Shown in pieces: positions 24,402 to 32,758 of a DNA stretch of 38,325 bases (the first letter of the stretch is position 1; every line of letters begins with the position of its first letter). The notes under the pieces are model-generated. The model ran no database searches. It saw only the letters and a program-made list of their open reading frames with translations, and was not told the DNA's origin. This stretch comes from an uncultured Collinsella sp. (GTDB taxonomy: Bacteria; Actinomycetota; Coriobacteriia; Coriobacteriales; Coriobacteriaceae): NCBI GenBank assembly GCA_900755685.1, contig CAAEHI010000002.1:1-38325 (forward strand). Reading direction: 5' to 3'. The translations under genes and the position numbers were made by a program.

Positions 24402-25808
24402 CTACTCTGTGGTGTCGTCGTCCTCGGCAAGTTGGGGGAACACGGCGTCCTTGGGCATGGTGGCCTTCGTCAGCGAGGTGAGCTTTTTGCTCAGCAACGT
24501 GTCCGTCTTGACCAGGTCGCTGAGCGTCACGATCTTGTAGCCGTCGGCAATGAGGCCGTCGATAATCTGCGGCAGCGCCTCGAGTGTCTGCTCGGCGCAT
24601 TCGTCTCTATCGGTGAGCAGCACGATATTGCCCGGCGTCACCGAATCGAGCACCGTCGAGACCTGCTCGTCGGCACCGTTGAGCAGCCAGTCGCCCGAGT
24701 CGATATTCCACGAGACCACGGCGGAGACCAGGTCCATCGCATCAATCCAGTTTTGCTCGTCAAAGGCAGCGTAGGGAGCACGCAGCAGCATCGTCTTCAC
24801 GCCGGTCGCCGACTTAATCGCATCGGTGCCTTTCGTGATCTGTTCGCGTACCGCCTCACGGTCCTGATCCTTGAGCGAATCGTCGCTGTAGCTGTTGGAT
24901 CCGATCTCGCACCCGGCATCGACAATCGCCTTGGCCGTGCCAGGCGAGGCCTCGGCCGCATCGCCCGAAAGGAAGAACGTCGCGGTGACGCCCTTTTCCT
25001 TGAGCACCTGCAAGATCTGTTTGGTGGCGCCGCTCGGACCCTCGTCAAACGTCAGCGCCACGTACTTTTTGTTGCCCTTGGGCGCCACGCTGGCGCACGC
25101 AACAACGCAATCGGTGGCGGGCACAACCTCGCCGCGGTCCTGCGTCTTGCCCGACTGCTCACCAACCCACACCTCGGATCGGCCCTGGACACCCCATGTC
25201 TGCACATACTCGATAGCGCCCGTGCCCTCGACCTTGAGCTTGGGCTCGATAACCGTAGCCTGAATCTCGTGCTTCTCGTAAGTGTTACGGCCATCCTTGA
25301 CCGTCACCTTCTCGCCGCCCTCAAGTTCGCGGCTATCCCATTTGCCCTGCTTCACGCGCTTGCCGTCGACCTTCACCGACAGCTTTTCGCCTCCATGGCG
25401 CTTGAGCACGCTGTCATCGACGGCCAGCAGGTCGCCTGCGTCGTAGGTGTCAGTCAACTCCTGGTCGTCGATGAGATTCTGCAGCGTAGAGCCCACACGC
25501 ACCGCGGTCTTCTGGCCGTTGAGCTCCACGTCCACACTGCGGTTGACGTAGCCCACGACGGCAGCGATAAACAGCACGAGCGCGCAACCCACGGCGATGA
25601 GCGCGTAGGGCAGGCGAGACGAACGACGGGGCGTACGGCTGTTGCCGATGCGCGCACTGCGGTCGCTAAAGCCGCGGCTATGGTTGAGATACATCGCGCC
25701 GGGCTTACGGTGACGCTTGCGCTGACCGCTGGGCAGCTGCCCCAGGTCGCGGCGCGCCGTCGGACGCGCACCCGAACGCCCGTTTAAGTTGGATCCGTTT
25801 TGGCGCAT
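24402..25808 (-). CDS. NodB-fold polysaccharide-deacetylase-like protein, probably inactive
   Basis: A 468-residue, membrane-anchored extracellular protein. A basic cytosolic N-terminus and one span (~68-90) are followed by a DUF348/ubiquitin-like region (VDVELNGQKTAVRVGS) and a linker, then a NodB domain from ~245. The family's motifs are changed: TFDDGP reads TFDEGP (D255, E256), the two zinc-ligand His of H-x-x-x-H are N305 and D309, and the late catalytic Leu-His is Leu-Thr (LLTDRDE). RAPYAAF and WNIDSGDW keep the fold. This is probably a pseudo-enzyme. ATG 25808 follows GGGAGGG. It is a single gene after the PRC/YtxH pair. Confidence 0.85.
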   Translation of the reverse strand: MRQNGSNLNGRSGARPTARRDLGQLPSGQRKRHRKPGAMYLNHSRGFSDRSARIGNSRTPRRSSRLPYALIAVGCALVLFIAAVVGYVNRSVDVELNGQKTAVRVGSTLQNLIDDQELTDTYDAGDLLAVDDSVLKRHGGEKLSVKVDGKRVKQGKWDSRELEGGEKVTVKDGRNTYEKHEIQATVIEPKLKVEGTGAIEYVQTWGVQGRSEVWVGEQSGKTQDRGEVVPATDCVVACASVAPKGNKKYVALTFDEGPSGATKQILQVLKEKGVTATFFLSGDAAEASPGTAKAIVDAGCEIGSNSYSDDSLKDQDREAVREQITKGTDAIKSATGVKTMLLRAPYAAFDEQNWIDAMDLVSAVVSWNIDSGDWLLNGADEQVSTVLDSVTPGNIVLLTDRDECAEQTLEALPQIIDGLIADGYKIVTLSDLVKTDTLLSKKLTSLTKATMPKDAVFPQLAEDDDTTE

Positions 25809-25829
25809 GTGCCCTCCCCCATAAACACA

Positions 25830-25859
25830 GCAAGCCGGAGCAACAGGTCTCCGGCTTGC
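25830..25859 (-). terminator. Probable terminator of the YtxH-PRC operon
   Basis: A perfect 11-bp stem (25830-25840 with 25849-25859) with an 8-base loop lies between the PRC-barrel stop and the NodB-fold start. Only a short T-rich tail (TGTGTTTATG) follows on the minus strand. Confidence 0.55.
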
Positions 25860-25880
25860 CTCCCATCATTTGGTACGTCG

Positions 25881-26636
25881 CTATTTTGTAGCTTTTGACG
25901 AGCCTCCGCTCGCCTTTTGGTATTCGTCCTTAAAGGCCTTGAACATGCCGCGCGTCTTGCCGAGCTGCTTGCCCAGTGCGCGACTGCCCTTGTCCACGGC
26001 AACCGATCCCTTGTCGTCGAGCACCTTGGCGCCCTTTTTGACCTTGTCGCCCACCACGACGCTGGCCTCGGCGGCCTTGGCAGCCGCACCGCCCGAATAC
26101 CCGAGCGACTTGACCTCGTCCGAGACGACCATCGCGCCGTTCTCGTAGCCGCGCAGCATCGTCGGCGGCACCTGCGTGTCACCAACCAAAACACTCGAAG
26201 CAGCACCGGCGGTCACATAGAATGCCTGCACGATGCCCGAGCGCGGCTTGAACTCAACGTCCGAGCAATAGCCCACGACGTCGCCCGATTCCGTGCGCAC
26301 GTCCATACCGACCCAGATGATGCAATCGTCCAGGTTGATGTCGAGGCGCTTGGCCGCAGCGGTATCGTAGGTGCCCTTGACGTCGTCAACCGCGATGGCG
26401 CCCTCGTAGACACCAATGGCGTCGAGCGCCACGAATCGGTCGGGACGCTCGATCATACCCGCGATATCGGACTGGCGGACCATAAAGCCGACCACGCGCG
26501 TACCGCCCGGGGTAAAGACCGGAAAGTGAATCTTTCCGAGCTTTTTAGGGCTGCGCGGTGTGCCGTCCTTTTTGGTACGTTTGTCCTCAGTAGGCTTGCG
26601 ATAGATCTTGGCGCCGACAAAATCCCCGGCGCGCAT
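25881..26636 (-). CDS. PRC-barrel domain protein
   Basis: A 251-residue soluble protein with two PRC-barrel-like halves: residues ~1-85 (DFVGAKIYRKP, LGKIHFPVFTPGGTRVVGFMV) and ~90-165 (CIIWVGMDVRTESGDVVGY, then CSDVEFKPRSGIVQAFYV). An Ala/Lys-rich, likely helical and partly disordered tail makes up the last ~80 residues. PRC barrels bind RNA, proteins or small ligands. Its start overlaps the stop of the upstream YtxH gene (TAATG), so the two are coupled. The role is unknown. The PRC barrel on the MgtE-like protein nearby is a separate family member. Confidence 0.75.
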   Translation of the reverse strand: MRAGDFVGAKIYRKPTEDKRTKKDGTPRSPKKLGKIHFPVFTPGGTRVVGFMVRQSDIAGMIERPDRFVALDAIGVYEGAIAVDDVKGTYDTAAAKRLDINLDDCIIWVGMDVRTESGDVVGYCSDVEFKPRSGIVQAFYVTAGAASSVLVGDTQVPPTMLRGYENGAMVVSDEVKSLGYSGGAAAKAAEASVVVGDKVKKGAKVLDDKGSVAVDKGSRALGKQLGKTRGMFKAFKDEYQKASGGSSKATK

Positions 26637-27025
26637 TATGCCTCGGTCGAGGGCTCCGCAGCCTCGGTATCAGCCTCGACGGCGTTCTCGACCACGACGT
26701 CGGCGGCAGGCGTCACGTTGCCGCCCGAAATGGCGTCGTTGAGCTGCTCGCGCAGCTGGTCCATGCGCTCGCGGGCCAGGTCGACCTTGGCGCGCAGGTC
26801 GTCGGTCTTGGCGTCGACCATCGGGCCAAAGTCATTCACCGCAGCACGGGCCTCCTCGGCGCTGTGCTCGTAGGTGTCGCGCATATTGTCCCAGGCGTCG
26901 TTGGCGATATCGGCAGCCATGGCGCGGGTCTCGGCGCCCGAGCGCGGGGCCAGAGCAACGCCGACAATAGCGCCGGCAGCGGCACCAAAAAGTGCGCCGG
27001 AGACAAAGCTGAAAGTCTTACCCAT
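26636..27025 (-). CDS. YtxH-family small membrane protein
   Basis: A 129-residue protein with one N-terminal glycine-rich span (FVSGALFGAAAGAIVGVALAP) followed at once by RSG, the YtxH/gas-vesicle-GvpP-like hallmark. A long amphipathic helical region comes next and an acidic tail last. ATG 27025 is preferred because GGAGAGG lies seven bases upstream; the preceding in-frame ATG is too close to that SD. It is translationally coupled to the PRC-barrel gene. YtxH proteins are often stress-induced in Firmicutes. The function here is unknown. Confidence 0.78.
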   Translation of the reverse strand: MGKTFSFVSGALFGAAAGAIVGVALAPRSGAETRAMAADIANDAWDNMRDTYEHSAEEARAAVNDFGPMVDAKTDDLRAKVDLARERMDQLREQLNDAISGGNVTPAADVVVENAVEADTEAAEPSTEA

Positions 27026-27076
27026 GATCATTCCTCTCCTGCGGGCACGTCGGTGCCCACCGTTTGAATGCTGTCC

Positions 27077-27082
27077 ATTATA
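27077..27082 (-). promoter_or_regulatory. Perfect TATAAT -10 box upstream of the YtxH gene
   Basis: The minus strand reads GGGTATAATGG, with the -10 about 50 bases before ATG 27025. I see no convincing -35 at the usual distance. Confidence 0.5.
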
Positions 27083-27161
27083 CCCGCAGCGCATCACTTG
27101 CCGCTCCGCTCATCTGCGTACGGCAAAGGCGCAGGTACGTGATGGTGATAAACGCGTAGGC

Positions 27162-27995
27162 CTACTCCTGGGGCATAGCCGGCATGGCCACCGTGGCACC
27201 CGGGTCCTCGCCGGCGCCGTCCACGAGCGGCAGGCCGCCCTCATGCGCAGGTCCTGCCGGAACCGTCGCAGCACCGCCAAAGACGGCAGCGGAGGCCTCG
27301 TGGTTCTCGGCAACCGCGCCCTCGGTATCAATCGCCACCTGGGGCTCGTCGTCAAAGTTGGGGACGCCCTGGGGCTCGGCGGGAACGGGCTCGGCGGTCG
27401 CATCGGCAACGAGCTCGGCGTCGACCGGCACATCGCCCTCGTCAGCGCCCTCGTCCTCGGCAGCATCTTCGCCGTTCGCAGCGGCGACGGCCTCGTGAGG
27501 ATCCTTGCCCTCGGCCTCGGCGCGCATGCCCAACACCAGGTTGCGCAGACCCGCGACCGTGCCTTCCACGTCGGGGGCAGGCTGGTCGGCGTGCAGGTAC
27601 GCCCAGTCCATCATAAAGGTGGCCGACGACAGCGCACCAATGGCCAGTGCGTCATCGGGGCACGAAAGCTCAACCTCAAAGACGCGCTCGTCGTGCTCGC
27701 TTACGCGCGTGCGGCCGCACGAGATGCTACCGGCAAGACCGGTCTCGTTCATGAGCTCAACCGTCACGTGCTCCAGCAGGTGGCAGAGCTCGGTCTGGCC
27801 CATGCAGTCCTGGAACTCGCGACCGGAATCACCCAGGCACAGGTGCTTGGCAATCGCCGGCACCAGGTAATACACGCGCGCCGTGGCCTCGATATCCTCC
27901 GAGGTCATGAGCGGCATGCCGGGGTTCACCAGCACATGCGCGCAGATCTTGTCCTCGCTGACGGTGACCTTAAGGATGTTGAACAGGCCTGCCAT
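27162..27995 (-). CDS. Stand-alone domain resembling the cyanophycin synthetase N-terminus
   Basis: A 277-residue protein. Residues ~1-145 resemble the N-terminal domain of cyanophycin synthetase, best seen in CHLLEHVTVELMNETG followed by CGRTRVSEHDERVFEVELSC. The ATP-grasp and Mur-ligase domains are absent. The last ~130 residues are Ala/Glu/Asp/Pro-rich and probably disordered. No cyanophycin genes are nearby. It lies 24 bases after the CorC-like gene stop and ATG 27995 follows GGGGAGAG, so they are one operon. A small-molecule or protein-binding role is possible but unproven. Confidence 0.65.
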   Translation of the reverse strand: MAGLFNILKVTVSEDKICAHVLVNPGMPLMTSEDIEATARVYYLVPAIAKHLCLGDSGREFQDCMGQTELCHLLEHVTVELMNETGLAGSISCGRTRVSEHDERVFEVELSCPDDALAIGALSSATFMMDWAYLHADQPAPDVEGTVAGLRNLVLGMRAEAEGKDPHEAVAAANGEDAAEDEGADEGDVPVDAELVADATAEPVPAEPQGVPNFDDEPQVAIDTEGAVAENHEASAAVFGGAATVPAGPAHEGGLPLVDGAGEDPGATVAMPAMPQE

Positions 27996-28019
27996 AACTC
28001 TCCCCTACTCTTCCTTGCC

Positions 28020-29393
28020 CTACTCGTCGCCATCGTGCGGATCCACAGAGCCCGCACCCGACGCCGCCGGCTTCTCTGCCGAAGACTCGGAATCCTTCTT
28101 ATCGGTTTCGGCCGGAGCGATCACGCGAATGAGCGAGATGCGCTGGCCACGCATCGACTGAACTTTAAACTTGTACCCCGCGACCTCAAACACCTCTCCG
28201 ATGTCGGGCACCGAGTCGCAAAGCTCCAAAATCCAGCCGGCGATGGTCTCATAATCATCGCTTTCCTCGAGCGGCCAACCAAGCTCAATCGCGTCATCGC
28301 ACGAAAAACGCCCATCAACGAGCCACTCGCGGCGCGAAAGGCGCGTGAGATACTTGTTGTCGGGGTCGAACTCGTCCTCGATCTCGCCGACGATCTCCTC
28401 GACGATATCCTCGATGGTGATAATGCCGGCCGTGCCGCCGTACTCGTCCACGACCACCACGATCTGGTCGTGCGAGGTCTGCATCTCGGACAGCAGCGGC
28501 AGGATGTCCTTGGTGTCGGGCACGAAGGTGGCGTCGCGTAGGTAATCGGCGATGAGTTGGTCGCCCTTGCCGTCGAGCGCGGGCTGAATCAGGTCCTTGA
28601 TGTGCGCGATGCCCGCGACGTTGTCGGGATCCTCGTGGTACACCGGGATGCGGCTGAAGCCGGTCTGGCGCATGGTGGACAGCACGTCGGCGACGGTCTC
28701 GTCGTCCTCGCACATGGTGGTGTCCACGCGCGGCACCATGACCTCGCGGGCAACGGTGTCGCCCAGGTCGAAGATCTCGTGGATCATGCGCTTTTCCTCG
28801 TCGAGCAGGTCGTCCTGCTCCGAGACCATGTACTTGATCTCTTCCTCCGAGACGTTTTGGCGGTCGTCGGCGCTCTTGATGCGCAGGATGCGAGCCAGAC
28901 CATCGGAGCAGGCGCCGGTCAGCCACACGAGCGGGCGGGCGATCTTCTGGAACACGGAAAGCGGGCCCACGACCTGCTTGGATACGCCCTCGGCGTTGGC
29001 CAGACCAATGCGCTTGGGCACAAGCTCACCAATCACGATGGACACGAAGGCGACCGCGACGGTGATGATGACCGGCGCCAGGCCGCGCGCGATGGCGGAG
29101 AGCGGCGCGATGCCAAAGCTCATGAGCCACGTGGCGAGCGGGTCGGACAGACTCGTCGAGGCGACGGCGGACGAGGCAAAGCCCACGAGCGTGATGGCGA
29201 CCTGGATGGTGGCGAGCAGCTGGTCGGAGTCGGCAGCCAGCTTAATGGCACGCTCGGCGCGCTTGTCGCCTTCCTCGGCCTCGTGCTCCAGCACGGCGCG
29301 CTTGGCCGTGGTGAGCGCCATCTCGGACATAGAGAAGTAGCCGTTGATGAGGGTCAAAACGAGGGTGGTGATAAGGGAGATGGTTATGTCCAT
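28020..29393 (-). CDS. CNNM/CorC-type protein (DUF21, CBS pair, CorC_HlyC)
   Basis: A 457-residue membrane protein. A DUF21 transmembrane domain (~1-190) starts with ISLITTLVLTLINGYFSMSE, a helical linker follows, then two CBS domains (~205-330, with VMVPRVDT and VVVDEYGGTAGIITIED) and a CorC_HlyC domain (~350-430). An acidic, Ser-rich tail ends the protein. Bacterial members export Mg2+ or support Mg2+/Co2+ homeostasis. Annotation as hemolysin is historical. ATG 29393 lacks a close SD (GGAGG is 15 bases away). It precedes the cyanophycin-synthetase-like gene in an operon and follows the hemolysin III family gene by 110 bases. Confidence 0.88.
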   Translation of the reverse strand: MDITISLITTLVLTLINGYFSMSEMALTTAKRAVLEHEAEEGDKRAERAIKLAADSDQLLATIQVAITLVGFASSAVASTSLSDPLATWLMSFGIAPLSAIARGLAPVIITVAVAFVSIVIGELVPKRIGLANAEGVSKQVVGPLSVFQKIARPLVWLTGACSDGLARILRIKSADDRQNVSEEEIKYMVSEQDDLLDEEKRMIHEIFDLGDTVAREVMVPRVDTTMCEDDETVADVLSTMRQTGFSRIPVYHEDPDNVAGIAHIKDLIQPALDGKGDQLIADYLRDATFVPDTKDILPLLSEMQTSHDQIVVVVDEYGGTAGIITIEDIVEEIVGEIEDEFDPDNKYLTRLSRREWLVDGRFSCDDAIELGWPLEESDDYETIAGWILELCDSVPDIGEVFEVAGYKFKVQSMRGQRISLIRVIAPAETDKKDSESSAEKPAASGAGSVDPHDGDE

Positions 29394-29503
29394 CGGGAGT
29401 TTCTTGAACCTCCAAGATTCGGGACGTCAGGTTAAAACGTTGATGGCGGATACGGCAATTGCACCGGCGCCCAAACGAGAACGCGGGCGCGCAGGCGTGG
29501 TCG

Positions 29504-30187
29504 CTAGATTACGAAGAGGATCACCGCCATGAACTGGAAGATGCTGCCGGCGAGCACCCACAGGTGAAACACGCTGTGCAGATAGCGCACGTTTTTGGCG
29601 ATATAGAACGGCACGCCCGCGGTGTAGCACACGCCGCCGACGGCGAGCAGGGCAAGTGCCACGGGGTTGAGCAGCGCAACAAGTTCGGGCAGCTTAAAGA
29701 CAACGAGCCAGCCCATCAGCAGGTAGACCAGGCCGCTTACCCAGTGCGGTTGACGCTCGCGCATAAAACACTCGAGGGCGATGCCGATAATGGCGATGGC
29801 CCATACGGCAAAGAACAGCACAGCGCCGCCGTCGTTTGCGAGCGTGATGAGGCAAAACGGCGTATAGCTGCCGGCTATGAGCAGGTAGATGCAGCTGTGG
29901 TCGATGATGCGAAACACGCGCTTGGCGCGCGCGGGCTGAATCGCGTGGTAGAGCGTAGAAGCTAGGTATTCGAGGATAATGCTGACACCATAGACAATCG
30001 CCGCGGCCATGTGGGCCGGGCCTCCGCCGCGCAGGGCAGCGAATACGATCAGGAGCACCAGGCCCGCGATACCCAGCAGGCAGCCGACACCATGGGTGAC
30101 GGAGTTCATGATCTCCTCGCCCACCGTGTAGTGTGGAACGGCCGCGGTCTTGGGTCGCGGCTTAGAACTGTCGCTCGAATCGGACAT
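29504..30187 (-). CDS. Hemolysin III family (PAQR-like) membrane protein
   Basis: A 227-residue, seven-span membrane protein of the HlyIII/PAQR family. Hallmarks are the early His near a conserved Ser/Thr (SVTHGVGCLLG), ASTLYHAI, RIIDHSCIYLLIAGSYTPF and the late HSVFHLWVLAGSIFQF, which carry the presumed metal-binding His. PAQR members can be metal-dependent hydrolases. Haemolytic activity is not implied. I choose ATG 30187 with GGAGG 11 bases upstream over an in-frame TTG six codons earlier. It diverges from the alpha/beta hydrolase gene. Confidence 0.88.
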   Translation of the reverse strand: MSDSSDSSKPRPKTAAVPHYTVGEEIMNSVTHGVGCLLGIAGLVLLIVFAALRGGGPAHMAAAIVYGVSIILEYLASTLYHAIQPARAKRVFRIIDHSCIYLLIAGSYTPFCLITLANDGGAVLFFAVWAIAIIGIALECFMRERQPHWVSGLVYLLMGWLVVFKLPELVALLNPVALALLAVGGVCYTAGVPFYIAKNVRYLHSVFHLWVLAGSIFQFMAVILFVI

Positions 30188-30222
30188 GCCGGTTACATCC
30201 TCCAACGTAAAGAGTTCTCAAC

Positions 30223-30231
30223 ACTATATCA
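30223..30231 (-). promoter_or_regulatory. Extended -10 promoter of the HlyIII family gene
   Basis: The minus strand reads TGATATAGT (TG-N-TATAGT) about 35 bases upstream of ATG 30187. The -35 region is weak. Confidence 0.5.
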
Positions 30232-30294
30232 AAGCGTCTAGGTACGTGCGAAATTTGCACCATACGTGACCCTTTGTTTACCCATTCTTTGCCT

Positions 30295-30353
30295 GTTGAC
30301 GCATCAACGGCGAACGTCCATAATGCGCTTGCATTAAATGTTGATGTATTAAC
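30295..30353 (+). promoter_or_regulatory. Promoter with paired palindromic operators for the hydrolase gene
   Basis: TTGACG (30296-30301), 17 bases and CATAAT (30319-30324) form a strong promoter. GTTGACGCATCAAC (30295-30308) covers the -35. A second site of the same pattern, GTTGATGTATTAAC (30340-30353), lies just past the start of transcription. The shared pattern is GTTGA-Y-G-Y-A-T-Y-AAC with centres 45 bases apart. This suggests repression by a dimeric regulator such as a TetR-type protein, with possible looping. No such regulator gene is in the window. Confidence 0.65.
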
Positions 30354-30373
30354 ATCTTATAGGAAAGCTTCTT

Positions 30374-31339
30374 ATGTCTCAAAACGCACGTTCCCATCGA
30401 AAGCTCAAGATAGCCGGCGTCGTTGCGCTGGTGCTCGTTGTCGCGCTGCTGGGGTTTGCCGGCAACTTCTTGTTCGACTTTGCCCTGAATCCCCAAGCGC
30501 CGTACACCATGAAGATGATGCAGGATGGCAAAGACGACAAAAAAGGTGAGCAGCCGGATGCCGAGGAAACCGAGGCGCGGGCGTGGTTTAAAGAGAACCG
30601 CGAGAGCAGCAGCCTCACCGCGGACGACGGGACTGAGCTCGCCGCCTGGTATTTTGCTGCGTCGGAGAGCACGCACGACTACGCAGTCTGCCTGCATGGA
30701 TATACCAACGAGCCCATCGGTATGGCCCGATACGTCAAGCGATTCCACGACCGCGGCATGAACGTACTCGCACCCGCCGCCCGCGCCCACGAGCGCTCCG
30801 GCGGCGACTATATCGGCATGGGCTGGCCCGAGCGCCTCGACATCGTCGCATGGATCGAGCGAATCGTTCAGGCTGACCCCGAGGCGCGCATCCTGGTCTT
30901 TGGCGAGTCGATGGGTGCGGCAACCGCCATGAACGTCGCGGGGGAATCTCTGCCCGCAAACGTGAAATGCATTATCGAGGACTGCGGTTATACGAGTGTT
31001 TGGGACGAGTTTTCTCTGCAGCTCAAGGACGTGTTCGGCCTGCCCAGCTTTCCCTTGCTCGATGTAGCAAACTTAGTGTGCAACGTGCGCGCAGGCTACG
31101 ACTTTCATAAGGCGAGCAGCGTGGAACAGCTCAAGCGCGCGACAGTTCCCATGCTGTTTATCCACGGCGACCAGGACACCTTTGTACCGTACAGCATGCT
31201 CGACCAAAACTACGACGCGTGCGCCAGCAAAGTCAAACAAAAGCTCACCATCCATGGCGCCACCCACGCCAAGAGTGCGCAAGTTGACCCAGAGCTCTAC
31301 TGGAACACAGTCGACAACTTCCTCGACGAGTATTTTTAG
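30374..31339 (+). CDS. Membrane-anchored alpha/beta hydrolase
   Basis: A 321-residue protein with one N-terminal span (~14-36) and an extracellular alpha/beta-hydrolase domain. The nucleophile elbow is GESMG, the acid is likely Asp in HGDQDTFVP and the His is in GATHAKSAQ, so the triad looks intact. The oxyanion-region motif CLHGYTNEP also fits. Similar BAAT/YqkD-type proteins are common in Firmicutes and Coriobacteriia; substrates are unknown. ATG 30374 follows AGGAAAG. It is a single gene with its own operator-bearing promoter and a strong terminator. Confidence 0.88.
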   Translation: MSQNARSHRKLKIAGVVALVLVVALLGFAGNFLFDFALNPQAPYTMKMMQDGKDDKKGEQPDAEETEARAWFKENRESSSLTADDGTELAAWYFAASESTHDYAVCLHGYTNEPIGMARYVKRFHDRGMNVLAPAARAHERSGGDYIGMGWPERLDIVAWIERIVQADPEARILVFGESMGAATAMNVAGESLPANVKCIIEDCGYTSVWDEFSLQLKDVFGLPSFPLLDVANLVCNVRAGYDFHKASSVEQLKRATVPMLFIHGDQDTFVPYSMLDQNYDACASKVKQKLTIHGATHAKSAQVDPELYWNTVDNFLDEYF

Positions 31340-31384
31340 GAAATAGGACGGTTTACTGGTCTATCTGACCCCCTAGCACTTCCA

Positions 31385-31423
31385 AAAAGCCGCCCGTGGG
31401 CACTGTGCTCACGGGCGGCTTTT
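31385..31423. terminator. Bidirectional terminator between hydrolase and DUF362 genes
   Basis: AAAAGCCGCCCGTG (31385-31398) pairs perfectly with 31410-31423, giving A-tracts and T-tracts on both strands. It can end both convergent transcripts. Confidence 0.9.
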
Positions 31424-31470
31424 ACTAACGTTGCGCTATAAAAGCGCTTGATATGTCCAATAGACAGGTG

Positions 31471-32676
31471 CTACTTGACCTCAATGAGCTCGTACTCGCT
31501 CGTGCCCAAGCCGATCTTCTCGGCGTGCGCGATGCACACGCGCCAGTCGGTGTCGGGATGCGTGATGCAGAAGGGGTCCTTGGCCTGCTCGCCCTCCAGA
31601 TGCTCGTGGTTGTGCTCCATCTTGGCCGCGCTGTCGGTGAGCTCGGTGTTGGGCAGCGGCTCGGATGCCATGACGGCATCGGCGCAGGCCTGGTCGATGG
31701 CGACCGGGTCGAAGCTCGCAAACATGCCGATATCGTTGACGATAGGCGTATCGTTTTCGGGATGGCAATCGCAGTTGGGGCTGATATCCATGGCAAGCGA
31801 GATGTGGAAGCTCGGGCGGCCGTCGACAACGGCCTTCGTATACTCGGCGATCTTGCAGTTGAGCACGTCGGCCGCGGCGTCATAGCCGGGCTTGATGCAG
31901 TCCTGGTTGCATGCCGCAATGCAGCGTCCGCAGCCCACGCAGCGATCGTGGTCGATAGCGGCCACGTGCACCGTGCGAGTAGCGCCGCTGGCAAGCTCGC
32001 GCTCGCGGGTGCCGTCGAACGAGATAGCGTTGTGCGCGCAGATCTTTTCGCAGGCACGGCAGCCAACGCAGTGCTCGGTCGCGACGTTCGGCTTGCCGGC
32101 GGCATGCTGCTCCATCTTGCCGGCACGGCTGCCGCCTCCCATACCCAGGTTCTTCATGGCGCCGCCAAAGCCGGCCTGCTCATGGCCCTTAAAGTGGGTG
32201 AGGCTAATCACGATATCGGCATCCATGAGCGCCTGACCGATCTTAGCCTCGTGCACGTACTCTCCGCCCTCGACCGGGACGAGCGCCTCGTCGGTGCCCT
32301 TGAGGCCGTCGGCGATGATGATCTGGCAGCCCGTGGCATACGGGGTAAAGCCGTTCTGGTAGGCGGTATCGATGTGCTCGAGCGCGTTTTTGCGGCTACC
32401 GACATAGAGCGTGTTGCAGTCGGTGAGGAAGGGCTTGCCGCCCAGCTCCTTGACGACATCCGCGACGGCGCGGGCGTAGTTGGGGCGCAAAAAGCTCAGG
32501 TTGCCCAGCTCGCCAAAGTGAATCTTGATAGCAACGAACTTGTTCTCAAAGTCGATCTGCTCAATTCCGGCATGACGGATGAGGCGCTTGAGCTTGTCGA
32601 GCTGGCTCTCGCGAGCATGCGTGCGCAGGTTGGTGAAGTACACCTTAGCGGGTGCTGCGGGTGCAGTTGCGGTCAT
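31471..32676 (-). CDS. DUF362 protein with two 4Fe-4S clusters
   Basis: A 401-residue protein. The N-terminal ~190 residues form a DUF362 domain (KVYFTNLRTHA, KIHFGELGNLSFLRP and GGAMKNLGMG). Two bacterial-ferredoxin motifs follow, CVGCRACEKIC and CVGCGRCIAAC, each able to bind a 4Fe-4S cluster. The C-terminal part resumes the DUF362 fold (DISPNCDCHPENDTPIVNDIGMFAS). An electron-transfer or cluster-dependent role is likely, but the reaction is unknown. ATG 32676 follows GAGGGG. It is a single gene. TTGACT at 32744-32749 (minus) may be its -35. Confidence 0.85.
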   Translation of the reverse strand: MTATAPAAPAKVYFTNLRTHARESQLDKLKRLIRHAGIEQIDFENKFVAIKIHFGELGNLSFLRPNYARAVADVVKELGGKPFLTDCNTLYVGSRKNALEHIDTAYQNGFTPYATGCQIIIADGLKGTDEALVPVEGGEYVHEAKIGQALMDADIVISLTHFKGHEQAGFGGAMKNLGMGGGSRAGKMEQHAAGKPNVATEHCVGCRACEKICAHNAISFDGTRERELASGATRTVHVAAIDHDRCVGCGRCIAACNQDCIKPGYDAAADVLNCKIAEYTKAVVDGRPSFHISLAMDISPNCDCHPENDTPIVNDIGMFASFDPVAIDQACADAVMASEPLPNTELTDSAAKMEHNHEHLEGEQAKDPFCITHPDTDWRVCIAHAEKIGLGTSEYELIEVK

Positions 32677-32758
32677 AGATATATCCCCTCGGTCTATATG
32701 GCGTTACAGACATAGAGGATGGTACCAGTTAAAGCAGAGTTAAAGTCAAGTACGGCAC

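Noticed and set aside
24432..25787. 451-codon plus-strand ORF opposite the NodB-fold gene
   Set aside because: Antisense shadow of a gene with recognisable domains; composition typical of GC-skew artefacts.
26874..28541. 555-codon plus-strand ORF opposite the YtxH, cyanophycin-synthetase-like and CorC-type genes
   Set aside because: Antisense shadow: low-complexity, no motif, spans the ends of several real genes and has no SD.
29504..30187. Virulence haemolysin
   Set aside because: The hemolysin III name is historical. PAQR-family motifs indicate a seven-span membrane protein and give no evidence of a toxin.
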